64,000 nt of DNA from Syncephalis plumigaleata. Lineage: Eukaryota > Zoopagomycota > Zoopagomycetes > Zoopagales > Piptocephalidaceae. Numbering within the stretch: the first letter of the stretch is position 1; every line of letters starts with the position of its first letter. The DNA lies in contig JAIXMF010000002.1 in NCBI GenBank assembly GCA_025201365.1, forward strand, positions 1,674,001-1,738,000, in the 5' to 3' direction. The position numbers were made by a program, and so were the translations under genes. Below, piece by piece: positions 43,609 to 55,697 of this stretch. The notes under the pieces were generated by a model. It was not told the origin of the DNA and ran no database searches. It saw only the letters and a list, made by a program, of their open reading frames with translations.

Positions 43609-45582
43609 ATGAATTCGACACCAAAACTAACAAATACAGTTGTTGCTACAACTACAGCAACAGCATCTAGTCAATCTAACAGGAATGAAGGACAAAGTAA
43701 TAGTAAGGCAGCAGTACTAGAAGAGGACGAGTATACTGAGGCAGTTAGCAAGATTGTCGAGCGAGATTACTTTCCTACACTATCGGCAATGAAGCAATAT
43801 GAACGTCATTTGAACGTTGAACTAGCTGGCCTGCGTAAGTTATTGCAGTGTACTTGGTATATAGCTTGCTATTTATTTACGTTATATACATTATAGAAGG
43901 AGCGAGTATACCCAATGAAATATTAAAACAGAATCCACAAACACCAGCAATAGGACAACCGACACCACTTATTGTTGATCCATCAATATCAGCAGTAGCA
44001 GCAGCACCATCAGCATCATTAGCATCATCAGAGAATCATATCAATACGGACATGTCGTTGGACGCATTTCAAGCGAGATACACGACAGAAGACAACGATT
44101 CATATCCTTGTAGTGATGACGATGCTTGTTATCCATTATCGAATAATTTGACGTGTAGCCTTGACTCTAACAAGTACATTTTCAGGATTGATGGAGAAGG
44201 CCAAGCTAGAGCATCGTGAAAAGTATGCCTGGATCTACAAGGCACCGGGATCGAAAGTGTCGCAACCATTACTGGAAGCGGGAGAAAGTAAGGAACAAAA
44301 GTTAATAGCGGCTACTCCGTATGAAGAGAAAGAAAGGTCACTTGTGTTACGTACGCAATATGAGGAGCATGTACATAAACCGGCTGCCATTCGATATGAA
44401 GTAAGCAAGCAGACTAGCTGGTTAGATAGTTAGACACCTGCTCATCATTGTATTTTAGGTCAAGAATTCACTCATGTTCCAACCTGAAGGATATCCTTTA
44501 TTTGTACACCAATATGCATTTATACTTTTGATAGAGTATATAGCTTAACCATTCAATTACGCAGGGATCTCATCTATTGCAGAATGATCGTGGTGCACCA
44601 AAACAAGTGTGTTCGCAGAATACCAGATTACCCGACCAGGTAAGAAGGGGCTAGTCATACTCATTAGCTAGACTACTTAGTTACTCATATATCTACATCT
44701 ATAGATTGAATTGGCATTGGGTATAGCAGCTAGTCAAAATGATAATAATGATTCATTGGAGAGTAAGTAGTTAGAGGTGCATTCTGCATTGAATACTGAT
44801 CCAACCATGTTTGTTATAGTACGATCACATTCATCGACACCATTAGTGGGCAATTATCGTTTGGTGGCAGCTACACCCACATTAGATCCAACGGAGACTG
44901 GTAGTACACCTATGATGACATGGGGCACCATTGAAGGGACACCCGCACTACTATCATCGACACCGGGTGAGACGGGACATCAGACACCGCGTAGTAAGTC
45001 GCCACTAGAATGAATACACTCGTTGTCCCATTGATGATATGCTAATAAATGACAAAATGTAGCCTATCATATACCACCTACACCTAAGCGAGACATTATC
45101 GGTAGACGATTATCAGAAAGGGCCTCCAAACAATCAGGCCGTACTCGTCGTGAGGATAGACGTCGCTTATCTGCCATGAGTCCTGCAGCAGCTCATCTAA
45201 AGTACGTAGTAATGATCATCTATCATCTGAATACTAATAACAGCAATAACAATAATTGTATAGAAATAATGTACTATCACGTATGAGATCACCAGTATTT
45301 GGTGGTGATAATCAACTAAGAGCTAGTTATGGCTCGACTAGTACGACTAATACAAGAATGCAGGCAACACCACGTTTCGGTAAGCAAATGTGTATATGAG
45401 TAAATAATAGCAATATTCGTATTAAGCTTGATCATGTAATTAGATAACACGAATTATAAAGCATAACTGTAACAATTCAAGCTACTTCATCATCATCATC
45501 ATCATCATCGATATTATCACATTATGACAAACATGTATCATTTGAATTACCATTGACATTAATAAAAAGACGAGTAGAATGA
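43609..45582 (+). CDS. ESS2: ESS2/DGCR14 splicing-associated nuclear protein
   Basis: Nuclear protein found with the late spliceosome (C complex) in other eukaryotes. The N-terminal block reads EEDEYTEAVSKIVERDYFPT, then MSLDAFQARYTTEDNDS and EKAKLEHREKYAWIYKAP; the middle has S-T-P-L-V-G-N-Y and P-M-M-T-W-G-T-I-E-G-T-P, the best ESS2 fingerprint; the end has RERREDRR-like basic repeats and LRASYGSTSTTNTR. About nine exons with short introns; the last joins to a Ser-rich C-terminus (from TCA repeats) ending KRRVE with TGA at 45580. The intron near 44110-44186 needs a weak GTGATG donor to keep frame, so that border is uncertain. The LTR element ends 73 bp upstream of the start codon. Confidence 0.88.
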
Positions 45583-46260
45583 CATTATAACCAAATGTAT
45601 GTATATTAGATAAAATTGATCTAAATCTCATTCATTACGTAAATTTATTTACAGACTTTTCCATCCAATTTGCGCAGTTAGCTTTCTGTTTTATGAATAA
45701 ATAATAGTTATCGCTATCAATAAATGATCCATTACTAATACTGAATTGTTATTATTGTCATGCTATGTTAATTGGCATATCTACAGTGATAATGATGTTA
45801 ACTATTGTGTTAATCTATTTATTAATAAACAGCAACTGTTAAAGGATAAATGCGCTAATTGGATGGAAAAACACTGTATTTATTAGGATACATGTGCGAA
45901 TCTGGTCTACATATCAATCATAGGAATTACCTCAAAATCAGGCAAAAATGTTTAATTGGATTCAACGACGACGATTAAACAAATAATAGAGACAAGTGTC
46001 TCTGATACAGTTAACACGTATGCGTATCATCAATAAACAAATGGTGGCAATTCATATGTAGACCGAATATAATATGTGAATAATATTGCATGATGTACGA
46101 TAAAAATAGTAAGTGTTGATGTGTTAAATAGCAATCCATCTACATGACCGTTATAATAAATGTAAGTGTAATAAGAAGTAATACTAATACTAATGCGGGT
46201 AACATATAAAACAATAGTAGATGTGATAGGTAAATATAGTAAGTCATAATCACTCATTAA
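45583..46260. other. Gene-free AT-rich spacer between convergent genes
   Basis: About 680 bp separating the 3' ends of ESS2 and the coiled-coil adaptor gene. It holds AATAAA-like poly(A) motifs on both strands and no supported gene. Confidence 0.45.
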
Positions 46261-48269
46261 CTAGAATAAAGTGTAAGAGTGTAATACTCGTACGCCATTA
46301 ATGCTACCACCACCAACACCAGCACTACCACCACCATTAGTTACTGCGGTAGTTGTGCCATTGTTGTTGTTGTTGCTGCTATTACTATTACTATTACTAT
46401 TATTAGTGCCATTACCATTGGAGGAAGGATCACATTGACGTGATTTTACTAAATCCTTTAAACCAATTGATGGTCGACGTAGATCTAATTGAGAGCGAGG
46501 TGCTCTTATAAATGTGATACGACGTTGTCCATTACTGCTGCTACTGCTTCGCGACATGGCACTAGTTAATTCGCTATGCAGTCCATTTCCATTCATATGT
46601 GTATGATGATGATGATGATTATGATTTTGGTGATGATTTTGGTGATAGTCATGTAATGCTCCATCCATATACGGTGTATTACTCTAATAGTGTGTGATTG
46701 TTATCATTAGTTATCATGTGGTATACTCATAAAATATACGATTGCTTACCACTTGAGTGACACCACTACTATGATCTGAATGCATATCTGCCTCAAGATG
46801 AGCTTCATTAAGTGCGATAATTGTATTCTGGGCATTGGTCAATAGCGCGGTATATTCTTCAATGAGACCGCTCACACGTTCCTCTGAGAAGTGCTGTCTA
46901 TCCGTAAGGATACTGACATTATCACGCAATCGTTCCAATTCTTTGATCACCTAGAATGCCATAATGTATCAATATATCAATATATATATCAATGAATCAT
47001 ATAATATACTTACCCGAGACTGATTATGAAGCATTTCTTTGATGGTCTGCTTCGTTTTCGATAAGTGATGTCGATGTGAGGTGACTACATTCTCAAATTG
47101 ACCCTGTAGCTCTTGTGCTACTTCACCCGTATTAGCTACATCACCTTCTAGTCCGGCTATCATATATGTGGTTATTAATTTTAGTTTTTGCTATAATGAG
47201 ATCATGTATGAATATGCTTACCGATACGTTTACTAGCACTGGTAAGTCGTCGATTTGTTTCCTGTAAATCCGAGGAAAGCTCATCGACTCGACTATTGAT
47301 TTGGGTGACATCTTTACGAAAGGCTTGAAACTCCTCGCGGAATAACTCGATTTCACGACGAACTTCCGCGTTCACTCGAGTGATCATCTCGAATCGTTCG
47401 TGTAATTCTTCGTCTCGTTCGCGTTGTTCTTGATTCCACCGCTCCTGAGTGGTGACATTCATATTGGTCGCTTCTTCCAACTGACCATTCATCATTATCT
47501 TACAATTAGTTGTTGTCTTATTAAATGAGTGATAAACGTTCATTATTACCTTGCGTTGTGTTTCCAACTCGGAATGAGAATAGGCACGTAGACGATTTTC
47601 AATATGTTGATTCTTCTTAGCCACAGCTAGTCCTAGTCGAGCTGCCAAGTGTAAGTCACGCTCCTTCTCCAATACTAGCTGGCGTAGATCGTCGATATTT
47701 TCAATTTTCTCCAATTCGTGTAGTTTACGTGTCCATTCACTATCTACTATTATCGATGATAAATATTAGTCAATTAATCATTATATAGAAGAAGACTATG
47801 ATGATGATATATTACCAGAAAAACTTGCTGTCAATTGATCCAGTTCACTTTGTAGCAAATCGTCCTCGGCACCGTATGGCGAGGGAAGTGGCGAGGCCAA
47901 AGGAAGTTCCGGATTAACGTGAATTACTTTGCGTCGATTAGGATGGTTGAATTTCTTTGAATCGTCGTCGTCGCTCAATATGTCCGCGCCGTCACCCGAG
48001 TAATCCGAGTCTGCCGGCTGACTATAGATAAGCTGTTGGTGGTTCGTGTTGATGGTGGAGTAGGGTAAAAGATTCGAATCAGTAAGAGTTTGATCGGTTG
48101 GTGGTAGTGAAAGTGCAGTAATCTTCGGCGACGCTGGTGACGACGATGACGACGACGGTGGTAATACAGGTGAAAAAGAGCGCTATTCAATAGAATGGCC
48201 TGATTAGTACGGATATAACTCGATGATGGTACACTTTATACTACTTACCGAGGTGTGGATCCCGTTCAT
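46261..48269 (-). CDS. Coiled-coil adaptor, BICD/HAP1-N-like (tentative)
   Basis: The start is a tiny exon (MNGIHTS, ATG at 48267-48269) spliced to a Ser/Pro-rich, acidic N-terminus (SPVLPPSSSSSSPASPKIT; later D-I-L-S-D-D-D-D). The central ~330 residues are long coiled coil: ENIDDLRQLVLEKERDLHLA followed by A-R-L-G-L-A-V-A-K-K-N-Q-H-I-E-N-R resembles the conserved N-terminal block of BICD and HAP1/TRAK dynein adaptors (L-x-x-K-E-x-D-L-x-x-A-A-x-x-G). Further heptads follow in ELFREEFQAFRKDVTQINSR and KQTIKEMLHNQSR. The C-terminal exon has a His/Asn run (about 46590-46650) and Asn/Gly/Ser repeats, ending HSYTLF. Seven or so exons, about 560 residues. A role linking cargo to dynein is inference. 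Confidence 0.65.
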
Positions 48270-49547
48270 TGGAGATGATACGTAGCAATGAGAGAATAAG
48301 ATACGCGATAAGAGCTGGTTGTAGTGATAGCACTGCTACGTCACGTCAACGTCAAACAGAGGCAAAAGAGCGGGAAATGAGAGAGACTAAGAAGCGCGGA
48401 GTTAATGGATATGTGAACAAAGGAGAGATAAATAGATAGATAGAGAGAGAGCCAATATGAAAGGAATAGTAGAGTAAGCGGTATTATGCACGCAGGTTGC
48501 ACAGTTTGGTACTGCTGCACTATTGACTAGGGAAAAGGGAGGAGATGAATTCAGTAAGCAGCAGCAGTTGGCAGGGTGGCTCAGGTTCACTTTGCAACGT
48601 TCTCTAAAATAGTGCAGATCTATGCTAGTGAAAGAGAAAAACGAAAGAAGCAATAGAATAACGCTGTAGGTAGACACTTGAGGATGATAGTGAAATTGAT
48701 GTGTTGTGATGTTGACGGAATCGTCCACTCGCTCGCACTCTTTAACTAATGTCAGATATATTACCACCGTCGTTCGTAGAGAAGAGAAGACTAGAGAAAG
48801 ATGAAAGAGTTGGTGTGTGTGCGGTAAGTCGAGGAGATGCGTGCTTGGCACAGAAAAAGTTTTGCGGCTAATTCAGACGATGCAGGGTATTCACGTGCTC
48901 ATTCAACGAAGATTCACTGCCAATAAGAGAGTTTAATAATATCACAAAACGTAAACACTAAACAAGGAATAGCAGAGAGTATAAATGATAGATAGATAGA
49001 GAGAGATGAGTGTCAGGTGTACGTAGTTGTTGTTTGAGAACAAGTTACAAATGAATAGAATAGATAATAGCAATAGTAATTCAGTTACGAATAGAGTTAT
49101 ACGATAGACGTAGTATGCAATAAATAGAGGAATTCAATAGAGTAAGAGAAGCATAGTATAATAAGAGGGAAAGGCAAGAGGAATAGTAACAATGATTGCA
49201 GTTGAACAAGTGGAAATAAGAGAAAGAAACGATACTAGAATGCATACATTGACAACAACGCTTGCTTTTACACATTTTATGACTGGTATTACAATTGAGT
49301 AGTACAATATCTATTATTGTTATTAGTAGCAAGAGTAGACATTGCATTGATAATGAACGTATGTATGCATGTATGCATGTATGTGTGGATGAATGCATGG
49401 CTCCATTGATAATAGTAGAGTTCATCTGCAGTAACCATGTGATTGTTTGTTTGTCTCCTTCTCTCTCTCTCTCTCTCTTCCTCGTCTCCTCTGAGGATTA
49501 CTAGTTTATTATATGCACTCATATTGACGAGAACAAAGTTTATTACA
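48270..49547. other. Gene-free 1.3-kb divergent spacer with GA/TC microsatellites
   Basis: Lies between the starts of the coiled-coil adaptor and thymidylate kinase. It has GATA/GAGA runs near 48430-48460 and 48990-49005, ATGTATGC repeats near 49360-49385 and a TC run near 49460-49480. No gene or structured RNA recognised; probably promoters and leaders of both genes. Confidence 0.5.
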
Positions 49548-50379
49548 ATGAGACGTGGTGCGTTTATTCTACTCGAGGGAGGTGACCGTGTTGGTAAATC
49601 AACCCAATGCACTCGTCTAGTCTCCTATTTACAACAAGCAGGTATAACAGCACAACATAGACGATTCCCTGGTAATTATATGCTCTCTATTCAATAGTAC
49701 AACTACTTACTAGCCATATCAACTAGACCGTACAACCACCATTGGTCGAATGATTGACGCGTATCTAGCGGGTAATACTCAGTTGGATGATCATGCCATT
49801 CATCTACTATTCTCTGCAAATCGATGGGAGGCTGTGTAAGTGTTATCCTACGTGTTCTCTCATATAGGAATAGGTTAACTCATCCTATTACGATATTATA
49901 GAGAAAGTATGAAGGCCGAACTACGTAAAGGCATTACATTGGTTGTAGATCGTTATGCTTATTCGGGAGTAGTATTCTCTGCTGCCAAGGTAATGAGTAA
50001 CCATAATACCGTTTGTAGAGTGATGTATCTAATCGTGTATGTCATCATACATCATCATTAGGGTCTATCACTACAATGGTGTAAGCAACCAGATGTTGGA
50101 TTACTACGACCTGATCTAGTCTGTTTACTGGATATGCCAGTTGAGGAAGCAACACGTCGAGGTGATTTCGGACAGGAACGTTATGAACGTATAGATCTAC
50201 AGAAACGCGTACGTGACAATTTCGCACAATTACGAGAACCGGAATGGTTAGTATTAGATGCTACACAGGACGTTGATACATTGCATAATACTATTGTTGA
50301 ACGTGTTATGCAAACATTATCTACTTGTAAGGATCAACCGATTAGAGAAGGTCTATGGCAGATAGAAGATAATCAATAA
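49548..50379 (+). CDS. CDC8: Thymidylate kinase (dTMP kinase)
   Basis: Phosphorylates dTMP to dTDP for DNA synthesis. Four exons. The P-loop reads [19 protein letters not shown]; the first intron splits the codon of the key Asp in [12 protein letters not shown], the TMP-binding motif. Next come [29 protein letters not shown] and the lid D-F-G-Q-E-R-Y-E. About 210 residues, normal for the eukaryotic enzyme. The start ATG at 49548 gives the usual short N-terminus ([11 protein letters not shown]). Confidence 0.95.
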
Positions 50380-50479
50380 CACGTATTAAACTAGTATATT
50401 TATTGATTGATTGATCGTTAGTATTAGAAAGCAATAATGTTACAAGTAGTAACTAAATACATTGAATATAGATTCATAT

Positions 50480-52210
50480 CTAATCCATTAGACTTGTTGT
50501 TCTATGAACTGCTACTACTTCATCTATCCATGATACTAAGGATACATTGATGGTGGGCAATCCTATAATCTGCTCATTATTTGTAGATTCACTTATTAGA
50601 TGTCGTCTTATTCCCTTAAATGATGGATTCCTCGTAGCAACAACAACTGGTTGACTTGATCGAATCATGACGTGTAATTTACAGAACTGCTCGATGCATT
50701 GTCTATTAGACTCGGTCATTTGATTTAAATGTTGTTTAAGGATTGCCGTGTCAGATTTAACATCAAATGGTCTTACGCGTAATATCAACTCGTCCAACGG
50801 TGATGTACTTGTAATGCAAATCTGATATCGTTGATGCCAAACACCGTAATAGTGATATTTACATTTACTATTGGCAATGATGGTAGTTGAATCTACCGAG
50901 TTTAACAAGTAGACTGCTTCCTTTTCCTTGGCCGTTAATGGTTGTGGTGCAATACGCCATACTGCTACATTCTTTAATGATGGTCGAATAAATACAAGAC
51001 CGGCTATTGTCTCGAATGAAGTATTTGAACAACAAGACGAGCACATTAAATGATCCATTTGTTCTAAATGGACTAGACGAGGTGGATGAGCACCTACACG
51101 AATACGCTGGTAGATGATCGATAGAACACGATGTCGAATAATCCTAGGTAGTTTGGAGAATGTAGCATCAATCGTTAAATGGTAGATGCCTAATTTCATA
51201 TCAAATTGACTAGATACTGCCATAAACTCATTGACTAGTTGACAATATTGTAATAATTAGTCATTAGATACAGCATGTTAATGATTATTGGTTACCTTGT
51301 CGATCTATTTCTTGACGATGCATAAGCATACGTTGTCCATATTGATTGATCTGTGTAAATGATAGTGTAGTATCGTTGTTGTTGGATTGAGTGCGTATCT
51401 CATTGAGTGTATTACGAATTACATTACGCTGATAATCGTCAGACTTGTTCGTGGGATCTTCAAACCAGGGAATGTTATGATGCTGACAAGTGGCTATTAA
51501 TCGTTGCTAATAGACATGCACGCTTCTTAGATCGTGTATATTATTGATCAAGTGTACTATCATTACCTTTGGTATGGAAAGTAGTGGGCGTAATATACCA
51601 AGTGGTGGCAGTGTTCTATCCAACCAGATGGGTGCATCGCGTGGATAGGGCCATGCAGTGCGATGAGTAAGTCCGGTGAGACCGTAAATGCCACTGGCAC
51701 GAGCAAGTCGAAATAGCAGTGTCTCTTGTACATCATCTGCATGATGACCCATCCACAACCAGGGAACATCAAGTGTTGTACATGCTTGGGCAAGCTGAGC
51801 ATACCTAGCAATACGTGCTTGTGTCTCTAGTGTGGCAATGCTGGGCGGTTGATCCGATGGCCATTGTAGGGTGAGTCGCTTCGATACGACACCTAGTTTG
51901 CGTTGAAGTACTTGGCTCACTTTATCCGCTTCTTCTCGACTATTTGGACGTAGTCTATGATCCACCGTCAATGCATGCACCTGCGAGGATCCCATTGTAC
52001 ACGCCAGTAAATAGCATAAAGCCATACTATCGACACCACCAGATACTGCCACCGCTATATTTACATATACATATATATATGTATTAATTTACATTGCATT
52101 TATATCGGTGTAAATTACTTGCCTACTGGTCCTACAGTTGGCATTCGTAGCTGTATAAGCAGTCGCTTGAATTCATGTTGTAATATGGGTGAAGCTGACG
52201 ACATAGACAT
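50480..52210 (-). CDS. TilS: tRNA(Ile)-lysidine synthase TilS, probably mitochondrial
   Basis: ATP-dependent enzyme that changes C34 of tRNA-Ile(CAU) to lysidine so that it reads AUA; in eukaryotes it serves mitochondria. The PP-loop V-A-V-S-G-G-V-D-S-M-A-L opens exon 2; L-T-V-D-H-R-L-R-P-N-S-R-E-E-A, W-M-G-H-H-A-D-D-V-Q-E-T and S-G-I-Y-G-L follow, then L-G-I-L-R-P-L-L-S-I-P-K and PWFEDPTNKSDDYQRNVIR, all TilS signatures. The C-terminal ~300 residues are poorly conserved, as usual. Exon 1 (52123-52210) ends at a GCAAGT donor: the intron 52055-52122 is GC-AG, supported by frame and motif continuity. No strong presequence is visible; two Met codons compete for the start (52210 and 52204). Confidence 0.92.
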
Positions 52211-52325
52211 AGACAGAGAGGACGATTAACTCAATAAATGAAATAAAATAATAAAAAATAATTCATTGATTTTTCTTTTTTTTCTTGCATTGTTGCCTCA
52301 CTAATTTATATCGGTCTTTTTCATA
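52211..52325. promoter_or_regulatory. 115-bp divergent promoter of TilS and NOP4
   Basis: The two start codons point away from each other across only 115 bp. A T-rich run (about 52269-52285) and an A-rich run (about 52232-52262) are poly(dA:dT)-type, nucleosome-depleting sequences common in fungal promoters. Confidence 0.5.
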
Positions 52326-55300
52326 ATGTCGACAGAAGTTGAAGTAATGCCATCTGCAAAGAATGAAGTGGAAGATCGTCGTGCCAAGTCTACGCTGTTC
52401 GTAAGAGGTTTACCGGCTGATGTGGAAGACGAAATAAGTATTATTACTACGTATTTGACTACTATAAAGGCTAACATAGGAATGGGTTCTATACGAATTC
52501 GAGTCGTTCTTCTCGGAAGTCGGTCCTGTTCGTTCTTCATTTGTAGTTAGAGAGAAGGCCTCGAATGAGAATCACGATAAGCGCAAGTTACCATGCAAAG
52601 GATTTGGTTTTGTTCAGTTGTAAGTAGTTAACTAAGCAGATACTTGCTACTAGTACATCATTAATAATGATATTGTTATTATTTGCTATTTAGTGCCATG
52701 TCAGAGGATGCCGAGCGTGCATTAGATGAATTGGCCAATGTCAAGTTCCGTAATCAAACATTATTCATGGAACTAGCCTTGAAACGACAAGGTATTTCAT
52801 ATATACAAGCTATAATTAAATACATTATTTATTCATTCATTTATATATAGGCACAGATGGTTCCACTGAACAACTAAAAAGTATGTATCTACTAATGATA
52901 TACGTATAGGAGTATTTACTAACATTCAAGTTAGATGTTACATTGGATAAGCAAAGTCAAGAGGCAAAGGAGAAAGCCATTGCTTTACGTAAAGAAGATC
53001 CAGTGTAAGTATGATTCATATAGATATACAATCATTAGTGACTACCTTGATGACTAATTACTCTATATGATAGTCTGAGACGTACAGTGATTATTATGGG
53101 TATACCTAAGCAGGTGCATCGTAAACAAGTGGTGCTTAGAGCACGTAAGAGCGGTATTGTCGATAGTGTGGAATATCCATGGCAGGATGATCTGCACATT
53201 CCTACAGATGACACGGCCATTGGTAAGCTAATAACCTGAGGGTAGAGTATTTATTAATAGTACTAATGAGTATGTAATACATGAATAGCTCGTGTTATCT
53301 ATAAGGATATTGACGAAGCCACCAAAGCGATTACTCAATTGGATGGACGTGAATTTAAAGAGGGCAAGTTGACGGTCATTCCTGCTTCTAAACGTCTTGA
53401 TGTAAGTGTAGAATAGTTGTTTATTAGCTGTAATGGTAGATTAATTGAATGTATAGAATATGGTTAATGATAAACGAGCACGACTTATTGTACGAAATAT
53501 TCCATTCAAGGTAGATTACCACTTGATGACAATGATATGTATAAGTGACTAATAATAATAATAGTATCGAGAGAATGATTTACGTTCCATGTTCTCCAAG
53601 TTCGGTACCGTAACAGATGTCAAATTGCCACGTAAAGACAATAAACCATCAGGATTATTGCGTGGTTTTGCCTTTGTTCAATTTGCCAAGTTAGCAGATG
53701 CTGCACAGGTAAATAGTAGAACAGTAATGTGGAGAACAACTACGATAACTAAATATGCTATGATTAGGCGATAAAAGCATTGAATGGTACATCACTACTC
53801 AATAGGACTATTGCAATTGATTGGGCATTAGCCAAGGATCAATATGATCAAGCAATGCTTAATGCAATGGATACTGAAACGAGTACTGCTATGGATACAA
53901 CAGAAGATGGCGATGACAATGAACAGGAAGAGGAAGAGGAAGCAAGTGATCTAGAAATGGTAGATGGCGAAGGAGATGAAGAATATCCCGATCTAAGTTC
54001 AAGTGAAGAGGAAGACGATGATAATGAAGAGGAAGAAGAGACATCGGAGGAAACAAAAGAAAACATGTCAGATACTCCAAAAACAAGTAAGCCTTAGATT
54101 AATGTTGTTGTTGCTGATTAACTAACTAACTAATTCAATGTAGATATAATACCAATGGAACCAGGGTGTACATTGTTTCTACGTAATGTATCATTTGATA
54201 CGGAAGAGTCTAGCCTTTATGAATTGTAAGTGATCTCATATAGTTTAGTATCTATGCAACGTACTAACTACTAGTTAGGTTCCGATCTTATGGTAAATTA
54301 CGGTATTGTCGCATTACCATGGACCATGATACTGGTCGGCCACGCGGTACGGCATTTGTTTGCTTTTGGAAACGAGAGGATGCAGATCGTTGTATAGCTG
54401 AAGCATCCAAGATTGATTATAACAAGGATATGCTTAATACCGATAATGTAAGTGATAGATATGCGTATCATATAGCATAGTAGTGTATGATTGACATTGA
54501 TGAATGTATAGAATAATCGACGTACTACTGTAAAATCGGTTCTTTCACCGGAGATTGCCAATTCAGCCGCACAAGCATTCACCCTTGATGGTCGAGTACT
54601 GAATATAACACGAGCAGTTGATCGAGATCAAGCGGCCAAGTTCACCGAGGAAGGCATTAAGACAAGGGCCGACAAGCGTAATATGTATCTATTACAAGAA
54701 GGATGTGAGTAGTGGCATGACTAATGAGTAGATTAATAAGAAGCATTCATTTACTTACTCGTTTATGGTTTAGTAATAACAGAGGGATCACCGGCAGCTG
54801 TGGGTGTACCACCGATCGAGCTTAAGAAGCGAGCAGAATCGCATGCACTCCGTAAGAATCAGCTTAACAGTCGACCCGATCTATTCATATCGAAAACACG
54901 TTTATCGGTCAGGAATCTGCCACTCGACATGGACGACAAGGGATTACGTCGTTTGGCCATTAGTGCCATTGGTCGATTCAAGCAAGAGTGCAAGGATAAT
55001 AAGCGTACGCCATTGACGGCCGAGGAGCGTGAAGAAGGATGGTCGCGTATGCCACGCGTTGTTCAGGTAGATAGACATTGATGATCTTTGTTATGGCTAC
55101 TGACTTACCATGATTACATTAGGCCAAGGTGGTGCGTAGCAAGGAGAGAACCGATACTACTACGGGATTGGCACGATCCACGGGATTCTCGTTTATCGAG
55201 TATAGCGATCATGCTCATGCATTGGCAGCACTCCGATTCCTTAATAACAATCCGCATGCGATTGCTGGACACAAGAGACGCTTGATGGTTGAGTTTTCCA

Positions 55301-55697
55301 TTGAGAATGCGCAAATATTGAAACGACGTGAAGAACGTCGACAACGTGTAATGCATCATGTAAGTAATCGCTCTATTAAGTAGACTAGTTGATTTACATG
55401 ACAATGTGTTTGCAGACATCAATGAACGGAGATGATGAACCGAATACATATGGTAAACGACCATATACAAATGGTAACAATAGGCCATATACAAATGGTA
55501 ACAATAAGCCATATACAAATGGTAACAATAAACCAAGTACAAATGGTAATGGTAAACCGAATACAAATGGTAAACGACCATTCAACGCAAAAAGTGATAA
55601 TGGATTTAAACGTAGAAAGGCAAGTGTAAATGTATCATTCCTATAAATAATTATTTACTAATCATTGATTGCTGCACATTAGATGGGCACTCGTTAA
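52326..55697 (+). CDS. NOP4: Nucleolar ribosome-biogenesis factor NOP4/RBM28 (five RRMs)
   Basis: Needed for 60S ribosome assembly in the nucleolus. RRM blocks in order: R-A-K-S-T-L-F-V-R-G-L-P with K-G-F-G-F-V-Q-F; R-T-V-I-I-M-G-I-P; A-R-L-I-V-R-N-I-P-F-K with R-G-F-A-F-V-Q-F; an acidic Glu/Asp stretch (about 53920-54060); C-T-L-F-L-R-N-V-S-F-D with R-G-T-A-F-V-C-F; and T-R-L-S-V-R-N-L-P-L-D with G-F-S-F-I-E-Y. This is the RBM28/Nop4 layout. About 14 short introns. The C-terminus has Asn/Gly octapeptide repeats. Two ends are possible: direct reading to 55646 (KASVNVSFL), or, as I prefer, a GC-AG intron 55620-55682 with a TACTAAT branch motif, giving M-G-T-R and TAA at 55695-55697. Confidence 0.9.
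55438..55580 (+). repeat. 24-nt tandem repeat in the NOP4 C-terminus
   Basis: Five to six units of a 24-nt repeat encode P-Y-T-N-G-N-N-K octapeptides, degenerating to P-S-T-N-G-N-G-K and P-N-T-N-G-K. The units are nearly identical, so the array is recent and likely variable in number. Confidence 0.85.

Noticed and set aside
48402-48851. A 149-codon minus-strand frame upstream of the coiled-coil adaptor
   Set aside because: Composition is dominated by Leu/Ser from pyrimidine-rich leader sequence, with no conserved motif; the spliced start at 48269 fits better.
55438-55580. CRISPR-like appearance of regular short repeats
   Set aside because: Units are contiguous without unique spacers and code for an in-frame octapeptide in a nuclear eukaryotic gene.
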